Source: Lacticaseibacillus zeae DSM 20178 = KCTC 3804
Lineage (GTDB): Bacteria > Bacillota > Bacilli > Lactobacillales > Lactobacillaceae
Direction: 5' to 3'
Length of the DNA stretch: 33,965 nt
NCBI RefSeq assembly: GCF_000260435.1
Contig: NZ_BACQ01000003.1
Location: 1 to 33,965, forward strand
Shown here: positions 1-8,510 of the stretch, piece by piece
Layout of the letters: each line of letters opens with the position of its first letter
Position numbering within the stretch: position 1 is the first letter of the stretch
The notes under the pieces: model-generated
What the model was told of the DNA's origin: nothing
Seen by the model: only the letters and a program-made list of their open reading frames with translations
Database searches by the model: none
Position numbers and translations under genes: made by a program

Positions 1-1278
1 AAATTTTATGAAAAAACGCCTGAAGAAAGGCGTGCGCAATTGATTCGCGAAGGTTCACTGACGCAGGCGGATGCCGGTTTATTCGCGGCAACATCTTCAC
101 TTCCTGCCACGACCGAAGCACGGTTGATCGAAAATTCAATCGGTGAATTTTCACTACCTTTAGGAGTCGCACGCAACTTGTTAGTGAATGGCCAATTGCA
201 TCAGGTGCCGCTGGCCAACGAAGAACCTTCTGTTGTAGCAGCGGCCAGTAATGGTGCACGGATTGCTGCGGAAAATGGCGGGGTCGCGGCACGGGTTGAT
301 CCGCATCAGGTAGACGCTGAGGTTGTTTTGACAGACTTAGCCGATTTGGAAGCTGCCAAGCAAACGGTTTTGGCCCATCAAGCAGACATCAAAGCGGTCG
401 CGGCAGCCGCCCATCCTTCCATGATTCAGCGTGGTGGCGGGTTAGTTGCAGTTGCCGTGTCAGTGTTAGCCAACCGGTTTTTGAAGATTCGTTTAACCCT
501 TGATCCTAAAGAGGCGATGGGCGCCAATTATGCCAATACGGTAGCCGAAGCAGTTGCAGCAGTGATTAAAACCTGGCTCGATGGAACGATTTTGGTCAGC
601 ATTTTGACAAATGCCCCAGCCGAATTGGTGACCGCGACAGTTCGACTGGACCCAGCAACCCTTGCAACGAAGACAGTGCCAGGTGAGGTGATTGCCAAAA
701 AAATCGTGCAACTTAGCGAATTGGCTTTTGTCGATCCGGAACGGGCCGTGACGCATAATAAAGGGATTCTTAATGGCGTTATTGGAGCAGTTTTGGCAAC
801 TGGCAATGACACGCGGGCAGTTGCTGCGAGTGCGGGAGCTTTTGCGGCTGCCAGCGGCCAATATCAACCTTTATCGCGCTGGGTGATGCAAGCCGGTAAA
901 TTAGAGGGAACGCTGCAAATACCGTTGCCACTTGGGGCAGTCGGTGGTGCAATCGGTGCCTTGCCATTGGCACAAGCTGCCCGCCGGCTTGGTGGTTATC
1001 GCGATTTAGCCACCATGCAGCAGGTGATTGCGGCATTGGGCTTGGTCCAGAATCTTGCGGCATTACGGGCACTGGCCGGACCGGGTATTCAAGCCGGGCA
1101 TATGAAGTTGCAAGCCAATGCCTTAGCGATTGCGGCTGGTGCTGACGAACATGAACTTCCGGATCTGGTCGCCGCATTACGGGAAGGGCAAATGGACCTG
1201 GCACATGCCAAAACTTATTTAGCAAACATTCAATCAAATCAGAAAGTAGGCCAATCAAAAAATGAAAATCGGGATTGA
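1..1278 (+). CDS. mvaA: Hydroxymethylglutaryl-CoA reductase, class II (5' end missing)
   Basis: Interconverts HMG-CoA and mevalonate, the committed step of the mevalonate route to isoprenoids. The frame is open from base 1 (begins KFYEKTPEERRAQL), so the gene is truncated by the window edge and the TTG at 40 is not its start. Visible class II signatures are ENSIGEFSLPLGVA (catalytic Glu region), MGANYANT, HNKGILNG (catalytic Lys), GNDTRAVAASAGAFAA (catalytic Asp) and AGHMKLQANALA (catalytic His). About 425 residues are present, so only a few N-terminal residues should be missing. Its last 17 bases overlap mvaS, implying one transcript and translational coupling. Identification is firm from the motif set. 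Confidence 0.95.
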   Translation, partial: KFYEKTPEERRAQLIREGSLTQADAGLFAATSSLPATTEARLIENSIGEFSLPLGVARNLLVNGQLHQVPLANEEPSVVAAASNGARIAAENGGVAARVDPHQVDAEVVLTDLADLEAAKQTVLAHQADIKAVAAAAHPSMIQRGGGLVAVAVSVLANRFLKIRLTLDPKEAMGANYANTVAEAVAAVIKTWLDGTILVSILTNAPAELVTATVRLDPATLATKTVPGEVIAKKIVQLSELAFVDPERAVTHNKGILNGVIGAVLATGNDTRAVAASAGAFAAASGQYQPLSRWVMQAGKLEGTLQIPLPLGAVGGAIGALPLAQAARRLGGYRDLATMQQVIAALGLVQNLAALRALAGPGIQAGHMKLQANALAIAAGADEHELPDLVAALREGQMDLAHAKTYLANIQSNQKVGQSKNENRD

Positions 1279-2455
1279 TGCCATTGCAATGGATACACCG
1301 GACTTCTACGTCGATTTAGTGGAACTCGCAAAGGTTCGGGGAGATGAACCGGACAAATACACCATCGGCATCGGCCAAGATGAACAGGCGGTACCGCCTT
1401 CAAGTCAAGACATTGTGACCATGGGCGCCAATGCTGCAGCGCCATTGGTGACCCCGGCGATCCGGGACAGCCTGGGAATGGTGCTGGTCGGAACCGAAAG
1501 TGGCGTGGATGCAAGCAAGTCGGCTGCTTTGTTTATTCATCAGTTGCTGGACTTGCCTGAATGGGTGCGCGCAGTTGAATTAAAAGAAGCCTGTTATGGC
1601 GGCACCGCGGCTTTGATGATGGCACGGGATTACGTGGCCGGACACCCAGACAAAAGTGTGCTGGTCATCGCCGCTGATATTGCCCGGTACGGCTTGGCGA
1701 CAGCAGGTGAAGTCACCCAAGGCGCCGGTGCCGTGGCGATGACCGTCAAGGCGGATCCGCGACTCATCACGATTGAGTCGGATTCGGTTTATCGCTCGGC
1801 ATCGATTAATGATTTTTGGCGGCCGGTTTACCAGGATACAGCAATTGCCCAGGGAAAGTATTCCACCGAGCAGTATTTGGCCTTCTTTCAGGCGGTCTGG
1901 GATCGTTATCAGGCTGAAAACCATTTAACCGCAGCTGATTTTGCGGGGATGACCTTCCATTTGCCTTACACCAAAATGGGCAAAAAGGCGTTGAATTTAG
2001 TCTTACCCCAAGCTGATGACCAGACTGTGAAGCGGTTAGGGGAACGGTTTGACGCTAGCACCCGCTATTGCCGCCGGATTGGCAATATTTATACGGGTTC
2101 GCTTTATTTGGGTCTGCTTTCCTTATTGGATCACGATGCAACACTGCAGGCCGGCGACCGTATCGGGCTCTTTTCATATGGCTCGGGTGCCGTGGCGGAG
2201 TTCTTCAGCGGGATTTTGCAGCCGGGCTTTAAGGATCAACTAAACTCGGCCGCCCACGCGCGTCAGTTAGATGAGCGGCAACAGTTGACGGTGCCGGAAT
2301 ACGAGGCACTGTTTAGCGACAAGGTACCTTATGATCCCGAAGATTATCGGCCGGATCCGGCATACTTCCGGGGGCAATTTGTATTGACCGGTGTCGTCGA
2401 GCAAGAGCGCTTGTACGAAAAGCAGCCGGCTGATTCATCGACTTTGCCACATTAA
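1262..2455 (+). CDS. mvaS: Hydroxymethylglutaryl-CoA synthase
   Basis: Condenses acetyl-CoA with acetoacetyl-CoA to HMG-CoA, the substrate of the reductase encoded just upstream. The 397-residue length fits bacterial HMG-CoA synthases. The catalytic cysteine lies in KEACYGGTAAL and is residue 111 by count, the family's usual number. GTESGVDASKS carries the general-base Glu near residue 79, and FHLPYTKMGKKAL carries the active-site His near residue 233. The ATG at 1262 overlaps the end of mvaA by 17 bases. No convincing intrinsic terminator follows: a hairpin at 2526-2542 lacks a T-tract. Confidence 0.95.
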   Translation: MKIGIDAIAMDTPDFYVDLVELAKVRGDEPDKYTIGIGQDEQAVPPSSQDIVTMGANAAAPLVTPAIRDSLGMVLVGTESGVDASKSAALFIHQLLDLPEWVRAVELKEACYGGTAALMMARDYVAGHPDKSVLVIAADIARYGLATAGEVTQGAGAVAMTVKADPRLITIESDSVYRSASINDFWRPVYQDTAIAQGKYSTEQYLAFFQAVWDRYQAENHLTAADFAGMTFHLPYTKMGKKALNLVLPQADDQTVKRLGERFDASTRYCRRIGNIYTGSLYLGLLSLLDHDATLQAGDRIGLFSYGSGAVAEFFSGILQPGFKDQLNSAAHARQLDERQQLTVPEYEALFSDKVPYDPEDYRPDPAYFRGQFVLTGVVEQERLYEKQPADSSTLPH

Positions 2456-2631
2456 TCTGATTTGCAGCTGGTTATTTTATGACGGTTATTTTCGGCGAGC
2501 GGTGAAGAATCTACCAATCTGTATTAGTCAATTTGGTTGACTGTTATGGTTCCCATGGGCTTATTATGCCGGTCATGGAAGCGATTTCTGGATTTTTAGC
2601 GTTTTTGCAAGATTGATTGAGATGAAAAGGC

Positions 2632-2660
2632 TTGCATTGCGGACGATTAATTGTTATACT
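2632..2660 (+). promoter_or_regulatory. Promoter of the pyruvate oxidase gene
   Basis: A TTGCAT -35 (2632-2637) and a TATACT -10 (2655-2660) are separated by exactly 17 bases. The predicted start point, about 2667, falls inside the palindromes at 2664-2691, so a repressor bound there would block initiation. Confidence 0.75.
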
Positions 2661-2663
2661 CAC

Positions 2664-2691
2664 TTTTGTAATTAACTTACAAAATGTAAGT
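2664..2691 (+). promoter_or_regulatory. Two nested palindromes, candidate operator of pox
   Basis: TTTTGTAA-N5-TTACAAAA spans 2664-2684 with perfect 8-base arms. Overlapping it, ACTTACA-AAA-TGTAAGT spans 2675-2691 with perfect 7-base arms. They share TTACA and cover the predicted transcription start and early leader, immediately before the ribosome binding site at 2698. The symmetry suggests binding by a dimeric regulator, or two alternative binding registers. The regulator is not identifiable from the sequence. Confidence 0.55.
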
Positions 2692-2710
2692 AATAATGGA
2701 GGCAAGTGTC

Positions 2711-4465
2711 ATGACAGAAAAAATCAACGCTGCAGACGCAATGATCAAGGTGCTCGAAGACTGGGGCATTCATAACATTTATGGGTTGCCTGGTGGTTCT
2801 TTTGATAGCACGATGAATGCACTTTATAATCGGCGTCACACGATCAACTATGTTCAGGTTCGGCATGAAGAAGTCGGTGCGTTAGCCGCAGCCGGTGAAG
2901 CTAAAGTAACTGGCCGCATTGGCGCAACGTTTGGTTCTGCTGGGCCTGGGGCAGTACATCTGCTGAATGGGTTGTATGATGCGCAATACGATCATGTGCC
3001 GGTTTTGGCTTTGGTCGGGCAGGTGCCGACTGCTGCCATGAACACCAACTATTTCCAGGAAATGAACGAGAATCCGATGTTTGCCGATGTTTCGGTTTAC
3101 AATCGGACGGCGATGACGGCTGCTCAGTTGCCACATGTGGTTGACGAGGCCATTCGCCAAGCATACAAGCATCAGGGTGTGGCAGTGGTCACGATTCCTA
3201 AAGATCTTGGTTGGGAACAGATTGACGACAATTATGTTTCATCAGCCAATCTCTACCAGAAGCCGCTTTTACCTGAGCCGGATCCGGAACAGGTAGCAAC
3301 AGCCTGGAGCATTATTAAAGGTGCCAAGAAGCCGATTTTATACGTTGGTAATGGCGCGCGTGGTGCTCGGGACGAGATTATTGCTTTTTCCGAGAAAACG
3401 CATATTCCGATCATTACCACGGCTTTGGCAAAAGGCGTTGTTCCTGACGACTACAAGGCAAATATGGGTTCTGCCGGACGGGTCGCGTCCAAACCCGGCG
3501 TTGAGGTCGCCCGTGGTGCCGATATGGTCTTGTTCCTTGGTTCGGATTTTCCATTCCAGCCATACTTTATCGCACCGAATGCCAAATATATTCAAGTCGA
3601 TATTGATGCCAGCAAGTTTGGCCGGCGTCACACCGTTGACTTAGCGGTTCTGGCTGATGCCAAGAAGTTCATCAAAGCATTGACTACGGTCGCTGAGCCA
3701 TTACCGGAAACGGCTTGGTATCGCGCTTCATTAGCTAATAAGGCAAACTGGGTTGATTGGATGAAGTCCTTTGAAGACGACGCTGAAACGCCACTGCGGG
3801 TTGAGCCAATCTTCAAGCTCATCAACGAGATGGCGGAAAAGGATGCCATTTTCCAAGTCGACGTTGGTAACGTGACGATTAATGGAATGCGCTATCTTAA
3901 GGCTAACGATGATCAGGCCTTCACTACGTCCGGCTGGTATGCGACGATGGGTTATGCGTTGCCAGCAGCGATTGGGGCACAATCAGAGTTCCCGGATCGT
4001 CAGGTATGGTCAATCTCTGGTGATGGTGGCTTTGCGATGGTGATGCAAGACATTATGACACAAGTGAAGTATCACCTGCCGATCATTAACGTGGTTTTGA
4101 CGAACCAAAGCCTAGGGTTCATCGAAGCAGAGCAGGATGATACGCACCAGCCACACTCAGGAGTTGATCTGATCGGTGCCGATTATGGCAAAGCTGCCGA
4201 AGCAATGGGCGCGCAGGGCTTTGAAGTCCACACCTTGGACGAACTCAAGGATGCCTTTGCCAAGGCGAAGGATCGCAAGGGCCCGGTTGTGATTGATGTG
4301 AAGATTTCAAATTTGCGGCCGATTCCGGTCGAGCAATTGGTTCTCGACAAGCAAACCCAGGATCCCGAAGCAGTCGATGCTTTCGTGAAGAAGTATCATG
4401 CTGAGAGTCTGATCCCATTCCGGCAATTGCTTGAAGATGCAGAAAAAACCACTGCGAATGTTTAG
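2711..4465 (+). CDS. pox: Pyruvate oxidase (thiamine diphosphate/FAD dependent)
   Basis: Converts pyruvate, phosphate and oxygen to acetyl phosphate, CO2 and hydrogen peroxide in the cytoplasm. The 584 residues show the three-domain ThDP fold. The N-terminal pyrimidine-binding part has YGLPGGSFDSTMNAL and the catalytic Glu in RHEEVGALAAAGEAK. The middle FAD domain is around residues 190-340. The C-terminal pyrophosphate-binding motif is GDGGFAMVMQDIMTQ...LTNQSLGF. I chose ATG 2711 because GGAGG at 2698-2702 lies 8 bases upstream; an in-frame ATG at 2696 would overlap that site. It is monocistronic, between its own promoter and a strong terminator. An acetolactate synthase is the nearest alternative family, but the motifs fit pyruvate oxidase better. 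Confidence 0.9.
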   Translation: MTEKINAADAMIKVLEDWGIHNIYGLPGGSFDSTMNALYNRRHTINYVQVRHEEVGALAAAGEAKVTGRIGATFGSAGPGAVHLLNGLYDAQYDHVPVLALVGQVPTAAMNTNYFQEMNENPMFADVSVYNRTAMTAAQLPHVVDEAIRQAYKHQGVAVVTIPKDLGWEQIDDNYVSSANLYQKPLLPEPDPEQVATAWSIIKGAKKPILYVGNGARGARDEIIAFSEKTHIPIITTALAKGVVPDDYKANMGSAGRVASKPGVEVARGADMVLFLGSDFPFQPYFIAPNAKYIQVDIDASKFGRRHTVDLAVLADAKKFIKALTTVAEPLPETAWYRASLANKANWVDWMKSFEDDAETPLRVEPIFKLINEMAEKDAIFQVDVGNVTINGMRYLKANDDQAFTTSGWYATMGYALPAAIGAQSEFPDRQVWSISGDGGFAMVMQDIMTQVKYHLPIINVVLTNQSLGFIEAEQDDTHQPHSGVDLIGADYGKAAEAMGAQGFEVHTLDELKDAFAKAKDRKGPVVIDVKISNLRPIPVEQLVLDKQTQDPEAVDAFVKKYHAESLIPFRQLLEDAEKTTANV

Positions 4466-4474
4466 GTGAGTCAT

Positions 4475-4522
4475 AAAAAGCTTCCGTTCATCAGATTGTT
4501 ATCTGGTGGCGGAAGCTTTTTT
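4475..4522 (+). terminator. Bidirectional intrinsic terminator after pox
   Basis: AAAAAGCTTCCG (4475-4486) pairs with the downstream arm CGGAAGCTTTTT from 4510, followed by T residues. The A-run on the other side gives the minus strand a T-tract too, so it can also stop the convergent rlmD-deoxyribosyltransferase transcript. Confidence 0.85.
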
Positions 4523-4525
4523 GAT

Positions 4526-5005
4526 TTAAGCGTTTGCCCGGACTTTTATGGCCGCAACCAACGCTGCTTCATCGGTGTAGATGGCACCGTTGAGTTTGAT
4601 TAGCCCTGTTGTATAAAGATTCAGATAATGAAATTGATTTTCGGCAACCCGTTGCAAGGCGTCGAGCTTTTGCTGATTAGTAGCGCCAAGACGTCGGCTG
4701 TCGGTATAGAGGCCGAGAATCGGGATTTTGGTGGCATAGGCGACCCCGATTTCAGTGGCCACCCCATTGTCGATGACCGGACCGTCCAAGATTGCCACCA
4801 ACAAATCAGCAGCCTCCAGGCGATCAGTATCAGCTTGGGCGATCATTTTGGAATCGGCATAAGCTTCTTTATTGTTAATTGCCGCGTTTTCCTGAGGCAC
4901 ATACAGATCGACGTCAGGAACGGCGGCGCGAATTTGCGCGGCTAATTTTGCGTTGTAGTCAAAATCGGCGTGACTGAAAAGCGCATTGGCAAAATAAATT
5001 TTCAT
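4526..5005 (-). CDS. Nucleoside 2-deoxyribosyltransferase family protein
   Basis: Enzymes of this family swap the base on a 2'-deoxyribonucleoside, a salvage reaction typical of lactobacilli. From ATG at 5005 the protein is 159 residues, matching the roughly 158-residue family size. The N-terminus MKIYFANALFSHADFDYNAK is the Rossmann-like start. AILDGPVIDNGVATEIGVAY carries the conserved Asp and the nucleophilic Glu (residue 85). The longer frame from 5071 adds 22 unlikely residues; the minus-strand GAGG 8 bases upstream of 5005 decides the start. It follows rlmD by 75 bases on the same strand, probably co-transcribed. Base specificity (purine versus both) cannot be read here. Confidence 0.85.
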   Translation of the reverse strand: MKIYFANALFSHADFDYNAKLAAQIRAAVPDVDLYVPQENAAINNKEAYADSKMIAQADTDRLEAADLLVAILDGPVIDNGVATEIGVAYATKIPILGLYTDSRRLGATNQQKLDALQRVAENQFHYLNLYTTGLIKLNGAIYTDEAALVAAIKVRANA

Positions 5006-5080
5006 GGCAGGAACCTCGCTTTGGATGGATGAATTGGGGGACGAATGCGGATAGTGAAGACGCTGCTTCATTTAACGCGA

Positions 5081-6448
5081 TTAGCGCCGCGTAAACTTGA
5101 CAACTGCCTCACAGCGGGCAGTTTGCGGGAACATGTCGATGCTTTGAATCCAATCAACCTTGTAATGTTTGGCCAGAGGAACGAGATCACGCGCCAACGT
5201 TGAGGGGTTGCAGGAAATATAAACAAACTTTTTAGGATTAAGGTTCAGCAAGGCATTAATAAAAGGACGTTCGAGGCCGGCACGCGGTGGGTCGACAATC
5301 ACGGCGTCAGGGTGAATCCCTTCTGCCAGCCACTTAGAAAACAGAGACTCAGCTTTGCCAACAAAGTAATGTGTCTTGGTAAAGCCATTGTGAGCCGCAT
5401 TAGCTTTCGCATCGGCAATCGCTTCAGGCACCGTATCCATGCCGTAGATTGTCTGGTGCCGGTCAGCGAGACTGATGCCGACAGTGCCGATCCCACAATA
5501 CGCATCGACCAGTGTATCGCTTCGGTCCAGTTCAAGTGCGTCTTTTGCGATGGTATAAAGCCGTTCAGTTTGCGCTGGGTTAAGTTGTAAAAAGGCTTGC
5601 GGTGAAACCTGAAAAGTGCGGTCTAACAACGTTTCCTGGATATAAGGTTGGCCAGCCAAAAGTCGGCTTTCCTTGCCCCAAATAATTGAAGTGTTGCCAG
5701 GATTAATATTTTGGGCAATGCTGACGACCATAGGCAAACGTGTTGCAATGGCCGCGACCAATTTGGTTTGCTGGGGCAGTTTAGCGCTGTTGGTAATGAA
5801 TGTGACTTGCACTTCACCAGTTGCAAAAGATTCCCGAACGACCAATGTTTTGACAATGCCGGCATTCTTTTTTTCTTCGTAAATCGGAATCTGGAACTCT
5901 TCAAGCAGCTGACACAAAACAGTCACGACTTTCATGGTCAACGGCGCCTGTGTCAAAAAATGGGTTAACGGGACAAGGTGATGTGATCCAGGGGCGTATA
6001 AACCGGCACGAACATGACCGTCAATGACTCGAACCGGGAACTGAGCTTTGTTGCGATAATGCGTCGGGTGCGTCATGCCGATGGTTGGTTTTAAGTCATA
6101 ATGTTGCCAGCCGGCTGGTTTGAACTTGGCTAAGGCCTGTGCGACCACATCCCGTTTGAAGCGCAATTGAGCCGGATAAGCAAGGTGGTTTAATTCGACC
6201 CCGCCGATCTGCCCATAGAGAGGTTCCGTGGGTTTCACTCGATCAGATGAGGCCGAACGGATTTTGTGGACCTTGGCTTCAAGATAGCGGTCATGAATCG
6301 CCGTCACTTCAGCAACAACGATTTCGCCGGGGAGCGCACCGGTAACAAAAGTGATTTTGCGTTGATAGTACCCGATACCTGCGCCGTTGATATCCAACCG
6401 CTTGATAGATAATGGAAAACGTTGTCCGATTTTAACCGTGGTTGCCAT
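5081..6448 (-). CDS. rlmD: 23S rRNA (uracil-5-)-methyltransferase, RlmD/RlmCD type
   Basis: S-adenosylmethionine-dependent enzyme that makes 5-methyluridine in 23S rRNA (U1939; Gram-positive RlmCD also U747). The 455 residues begin with a TRAM-like RNA-binding domain (about residues 5-60). A central domain follows, then the methyltransferase with DAYCGIGTVGISLA (SAM site), VDPPRAGLERPF, and YISCNPSTLARDL with the catalytic Cys. The four cysteines that usually hold a [4Fe-4S] cluster are absent: the CGGC position reads IGGV near residue 82, and no other cysteine occurs in the N-terminal third. AAAGGAG lies 6 bases upstream of ATG 6448. TrmA-like tRNA methylation is less likely because of the TRAM domain. 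Confidence 0.9.
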   Translation of the reverse strand: MATTVKIGQRFPLSIKRLDINGAGIGYYQRKITFVTGALPGEIVVAEVTAIHDRYLEAKVHKIRSASSDRVKPTEPLYGQIGGVELNHLAYPAQLRFKRDVVAQALAKFKPAGWQHYDLKPTIGMTHPTHYRNKAQFPVRVIDGHVRAGLYAPGSHHLVPLTHFLTQAPLTMKVVTVLCQLLEEFQIPIYEEKKNAGIVKTLVVRESFATGEVQVTFITNSAKLPQQTKLVAAIATRLPMVVSIAQNINPGNTSIIWGKESRLLAGQPYIQETLLDRTFQVSPQAFLQLNPAQTERLYTIAKDALELDRSDTLVDAYCGIGTVGISLADRHQTIYGMDTVPEAIADAKANAAHNGFTKTHYFVGKAESLFSKWLAEGIHPDAVIVDPPRAGLERPFINALLNLNPKKFVYISCNPSTLARDLVPLAKHYKVDWIQSIDMFPQTARCEAVVKFTRR

Positions 6449-6498
6449 GAAATACTCCTTTACGCTGACAAATGGTGACGATCCCTGAAAAATTCTAG

Positions 6499-6504
6499 TA
6501 TAAT
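6499..6504 (+). promoter_or_regulatory. -10 element upstream of the 126-residue membrane protein
   Basis: A perfect TATAAT sits 9 bases before the AGGAGG site. The -35 region (around 6476) is poor, so strength is uncertain. Confidence 0.45.
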
Positions 6505-6525
6505 GTACTTTCAGGAGGATTGACT

Positions 6526-6906
6526 GTGAAAATTACTTATTCGAATACCATGAGCAAAAAAATGACGGCGACCGTTTGGCAAAACGACACGCCACATGTC
6601 ATACACGTTGGCGAAACGCTAGATCTTAAAGTTCAACGCGGTGACAAAATAACCTATAAAGTTGGCCGATTAAACAAGGTACATGCGATTGATTACCAAA
6701 GTCCGGAAGCCAAGTTTGAAATTCAGATCAATCGTAGTCTGCAAAATGCTTATTTTGTTGTGATGTTTCTGATGGTGGTTTTTTTGTGGTTTAACCGTAA
6801 TAGCAACCTGAACAACACGCTGCTGGTGACCGCGGTTGTTTTGGGACTGGCCGGCTATGAGGCGTTAGTTTATTTTGTCGGCTATACCGCCAAACCCTTT
6901 CATTAA
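6526..6906 (+). CDS. Small two-helix membrane protein of unknown function
   Basis: I do not recognise this family. The product has 126 residues. The first 70 or so form a soluble, lysine-rich, beta-looking part (VKITYSNTMSKKMTATVW). It is followed by a hydrophobic segment YFVVMFLMVVFLWF (about residues 74-90), a short polar turn NRNSNLNN, and a second segment LLVTAVVLGLAGYEALVYFV (about 98-118). I use GTG 6526 because AGGAGG at 6513-6518 is 7 bases away; the TTG at 6520 would be only 1 base from it. It ends 11 bases from the convergent Mga-like gene, leaving no room for a terminator between them. Confidence 0.7.
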   Translation: MKITYSNTMSKKMTATVWQNDTPHVIHVGETLDLKVQRGDKITYKVGRLNKVHAIDYQSPEAKFEIQINRSLQNAYFVVMFLMVVFLWFNRNSNLNNTLLVTAVVLGLAGYEALVYFVGYTAKPFH

Positions 6907-6917
6907 AAAATAAGAGT

Positions 6918-8438
6918 TTAGGACTGCGCTGATGAGCCGTGTTGACGCTGTAATTGTTTGAGTCGGCGATAAAGATTGAAATAATCTAAATCAGTCGGTT
7001 CCGGCATCCAGGTAATCAGCGGGGTTGCGGGATCAAACGGGTGGCCCAAACGCGGGATCACCCGTTTTGGTTTGGTGAGGCTGGTGATGATCAAATCCGG
7101 TTTGACTGCTGCATCAGGTGGCACAACCCGGATAAAGCCTAAATCATCCAGAAAATTGAGCAAATCCCGTTTGGCAAACGAGTCATGCTCGATGAGAACG
7201 TTAACGACCATCTGCATGTCTCGGTTAAGTTCAGGATAATTGTCTTTCACCAAAAGATATAAGCCGCTGATGAAGGGCTCGGGAAAGTCAGCAAAAATAG
7301 ATTCAGGCATCGATTTAGGAATTTTTTTGAGGTACCGCTGAATTTCCGCAGCTAATTGACTGCTGTCGGCTTCCTCGTAAGGTGATTGGGCAAAATCAAT
7401 GCGCTGGCTAAATCGTCCATCGAGTACATATTCGTTAAAACTAAGGCGGTATAAATTAGCAATCATGACTTGGCTTTCGGCAATCAGCTGGCGATCCGTT
7501 TCTTGCAGCTGATCGTTCAAGTGGCTGAGCAACCCAAAAACAAATCGATTCACGAGGTTATCGGTTTCATCGAAATGTTCGATGATTTGCCGATCAAGCG
7601 TTTGCGGTTGCCGAGTCACGGTCATAAAATACATGCGCATAAAATAATAAAATTGTTTTTCCGCCTTTAGTTCTGACGCTGACAGATTAGGAAACCGTGA
7701 TTGGGTAAAAATCAAATCCGGCAGGTCATCGTGTCCGGAAAAAAGCAACTGCATGCGGCGATTCGGCAATAGGGCATGGCCTGCTTTGATCCGCATCAGC
7801 TGAATGGCAAGAATGACCAATGCTTCCTTGGACATCGGTTGCACCGGTACCAGCAAAAATGTTGGCGCGACCTGATTGATCTCAGCCAAAAGCATCTTTG
7901 CCTGTTGCTCTTGGGCAGCCGAAAATGGCCAGCCAGCCCCGCGATAAGCGAGCATAAAAAAAGTAAACATCGCCAAGCGGATATGTAGCTCATCACCTTC
8001 GATTGCCCAAGTTGTGCTGTTGAGATTAACGCCATTGTCCGCCAAGTAATCCCGAAATGGGGTGATGCGGCGTCGCAAGGTTGAAACGCTTGTCTGGTGA
8101 TTTTCTTTAAATCGGTGAAAATCAGGATGCGGATTTTTAAACACGTCATCAAAGAATTCAAAAGGCAGGCTGTCTTTAAGCAAGGCAAAGCGGTATTGGT
8201 TGAGCGTGACCCGTTTTAAAAATTGGGTAAAATTTGCCTCGTCAACGGCTTCGTCAGGAATGATTTTATTAAGCTGAACCAAAACGGTCTGAAATGCCGT
8301 GTAGGTTTGCGAGTATGATAAACCTGTTGTGCGGCTAAGTGCATTGATCGATATGGTTGTTTGTGGCAAGGTCTTCATTGCCCGAAATAGTTGATAATTA
8401 ATCAAACTATGACGGTCAAAAAAACTAGCTTCAAACAT
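6918..8438 (-). CDS. Mga-like helix-turn-helix transcriptional regulator
   Basis: The 506-residue protein resembles the Mga/AtxA-type regulators of Gram-positive bacteria. Near residues 16-60 an HTH-like region reads LPQTTISINALSRTTGLSYS, typical of an N-terminal Mga DNA-binding domain. A long helical middle follows with no catalytic motif, and a C-terminal third (about 410-490) could be an EIIB-like or PRD-related fold. It starts at ATG 8438 with GGAGG 6 bases upstream and is divergent from recX with a 72-base gap. Its targets are unknown; its position gives no clear partner. Family assignment is by pattern and only moderately sure. Confidence 0.65.
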   Translation of the reverse strand: MFEASFFDRHSLINYQLFRAMKTLPQTTISINALSRTTGLSYSQTYTAFQTVLVQLNKIIPDEAVDEANFTQFLKRVTLNQYRFALLKDSLPFEFFDDVFKNPHPDFHRFKENHQTSVSTLRRRITPFRDYLADNGVNLNSTTWAIEGDELHIRLAMFTFFMLAYRGAGWPFSAAQEQQAKMLLAEINQVAPTFLLVPVQPMSKEALVILAIQLMRIKAGHALLPNRRMQLLFSGHDDLPDLIFTQSRFPNLSASELKAEKQFYYFMRMYFMTVTRQPQTLDRQIIEHFDETDNLVNRFVFGLLSHLNDQLQETDRQLIAESQVMIANLYRLSFNEYVLDGRFSQRIDFAQSPYEEADSSQLAAEIQRYLKKIPKSMPESIFADFPEPFISGLYLLVKDNYPELNRDMQMVVNVLIEHDSFAKRDLLNFLDDLGFIRVVPPDAAVKPDLIITSLTKPKRVIPRLGHPFDPATPLITWMPEPTDLDYFNLYRRLKQLQRQHGSSAQS

Positions 8439-8510
8439 AACAGACCTCCATCTTATTTATGAAAAGTATAACATAAGTGATGGCATGATTAGAAAGGTGA
8501 TCAAAAGCGC

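Noticed and set aside
779-1258. 159-codon minus-strand frame inside mvaA
   Set aside because: Opposite a conserved enzyme gene and with no recognisable protein features.
2526-2542. AGTCAA/TTGACT hairpin as the mvaS terminator
   Set aside because: Six A/T-rich pairs and no T-tract; terminator function is not supported.
2623-2636. TGAAAAGGCTTGCA as a CcpA cre site before pox
   Set aside because: Matches 12 of 14 consensus positions but lacks the central CG, the most important part.
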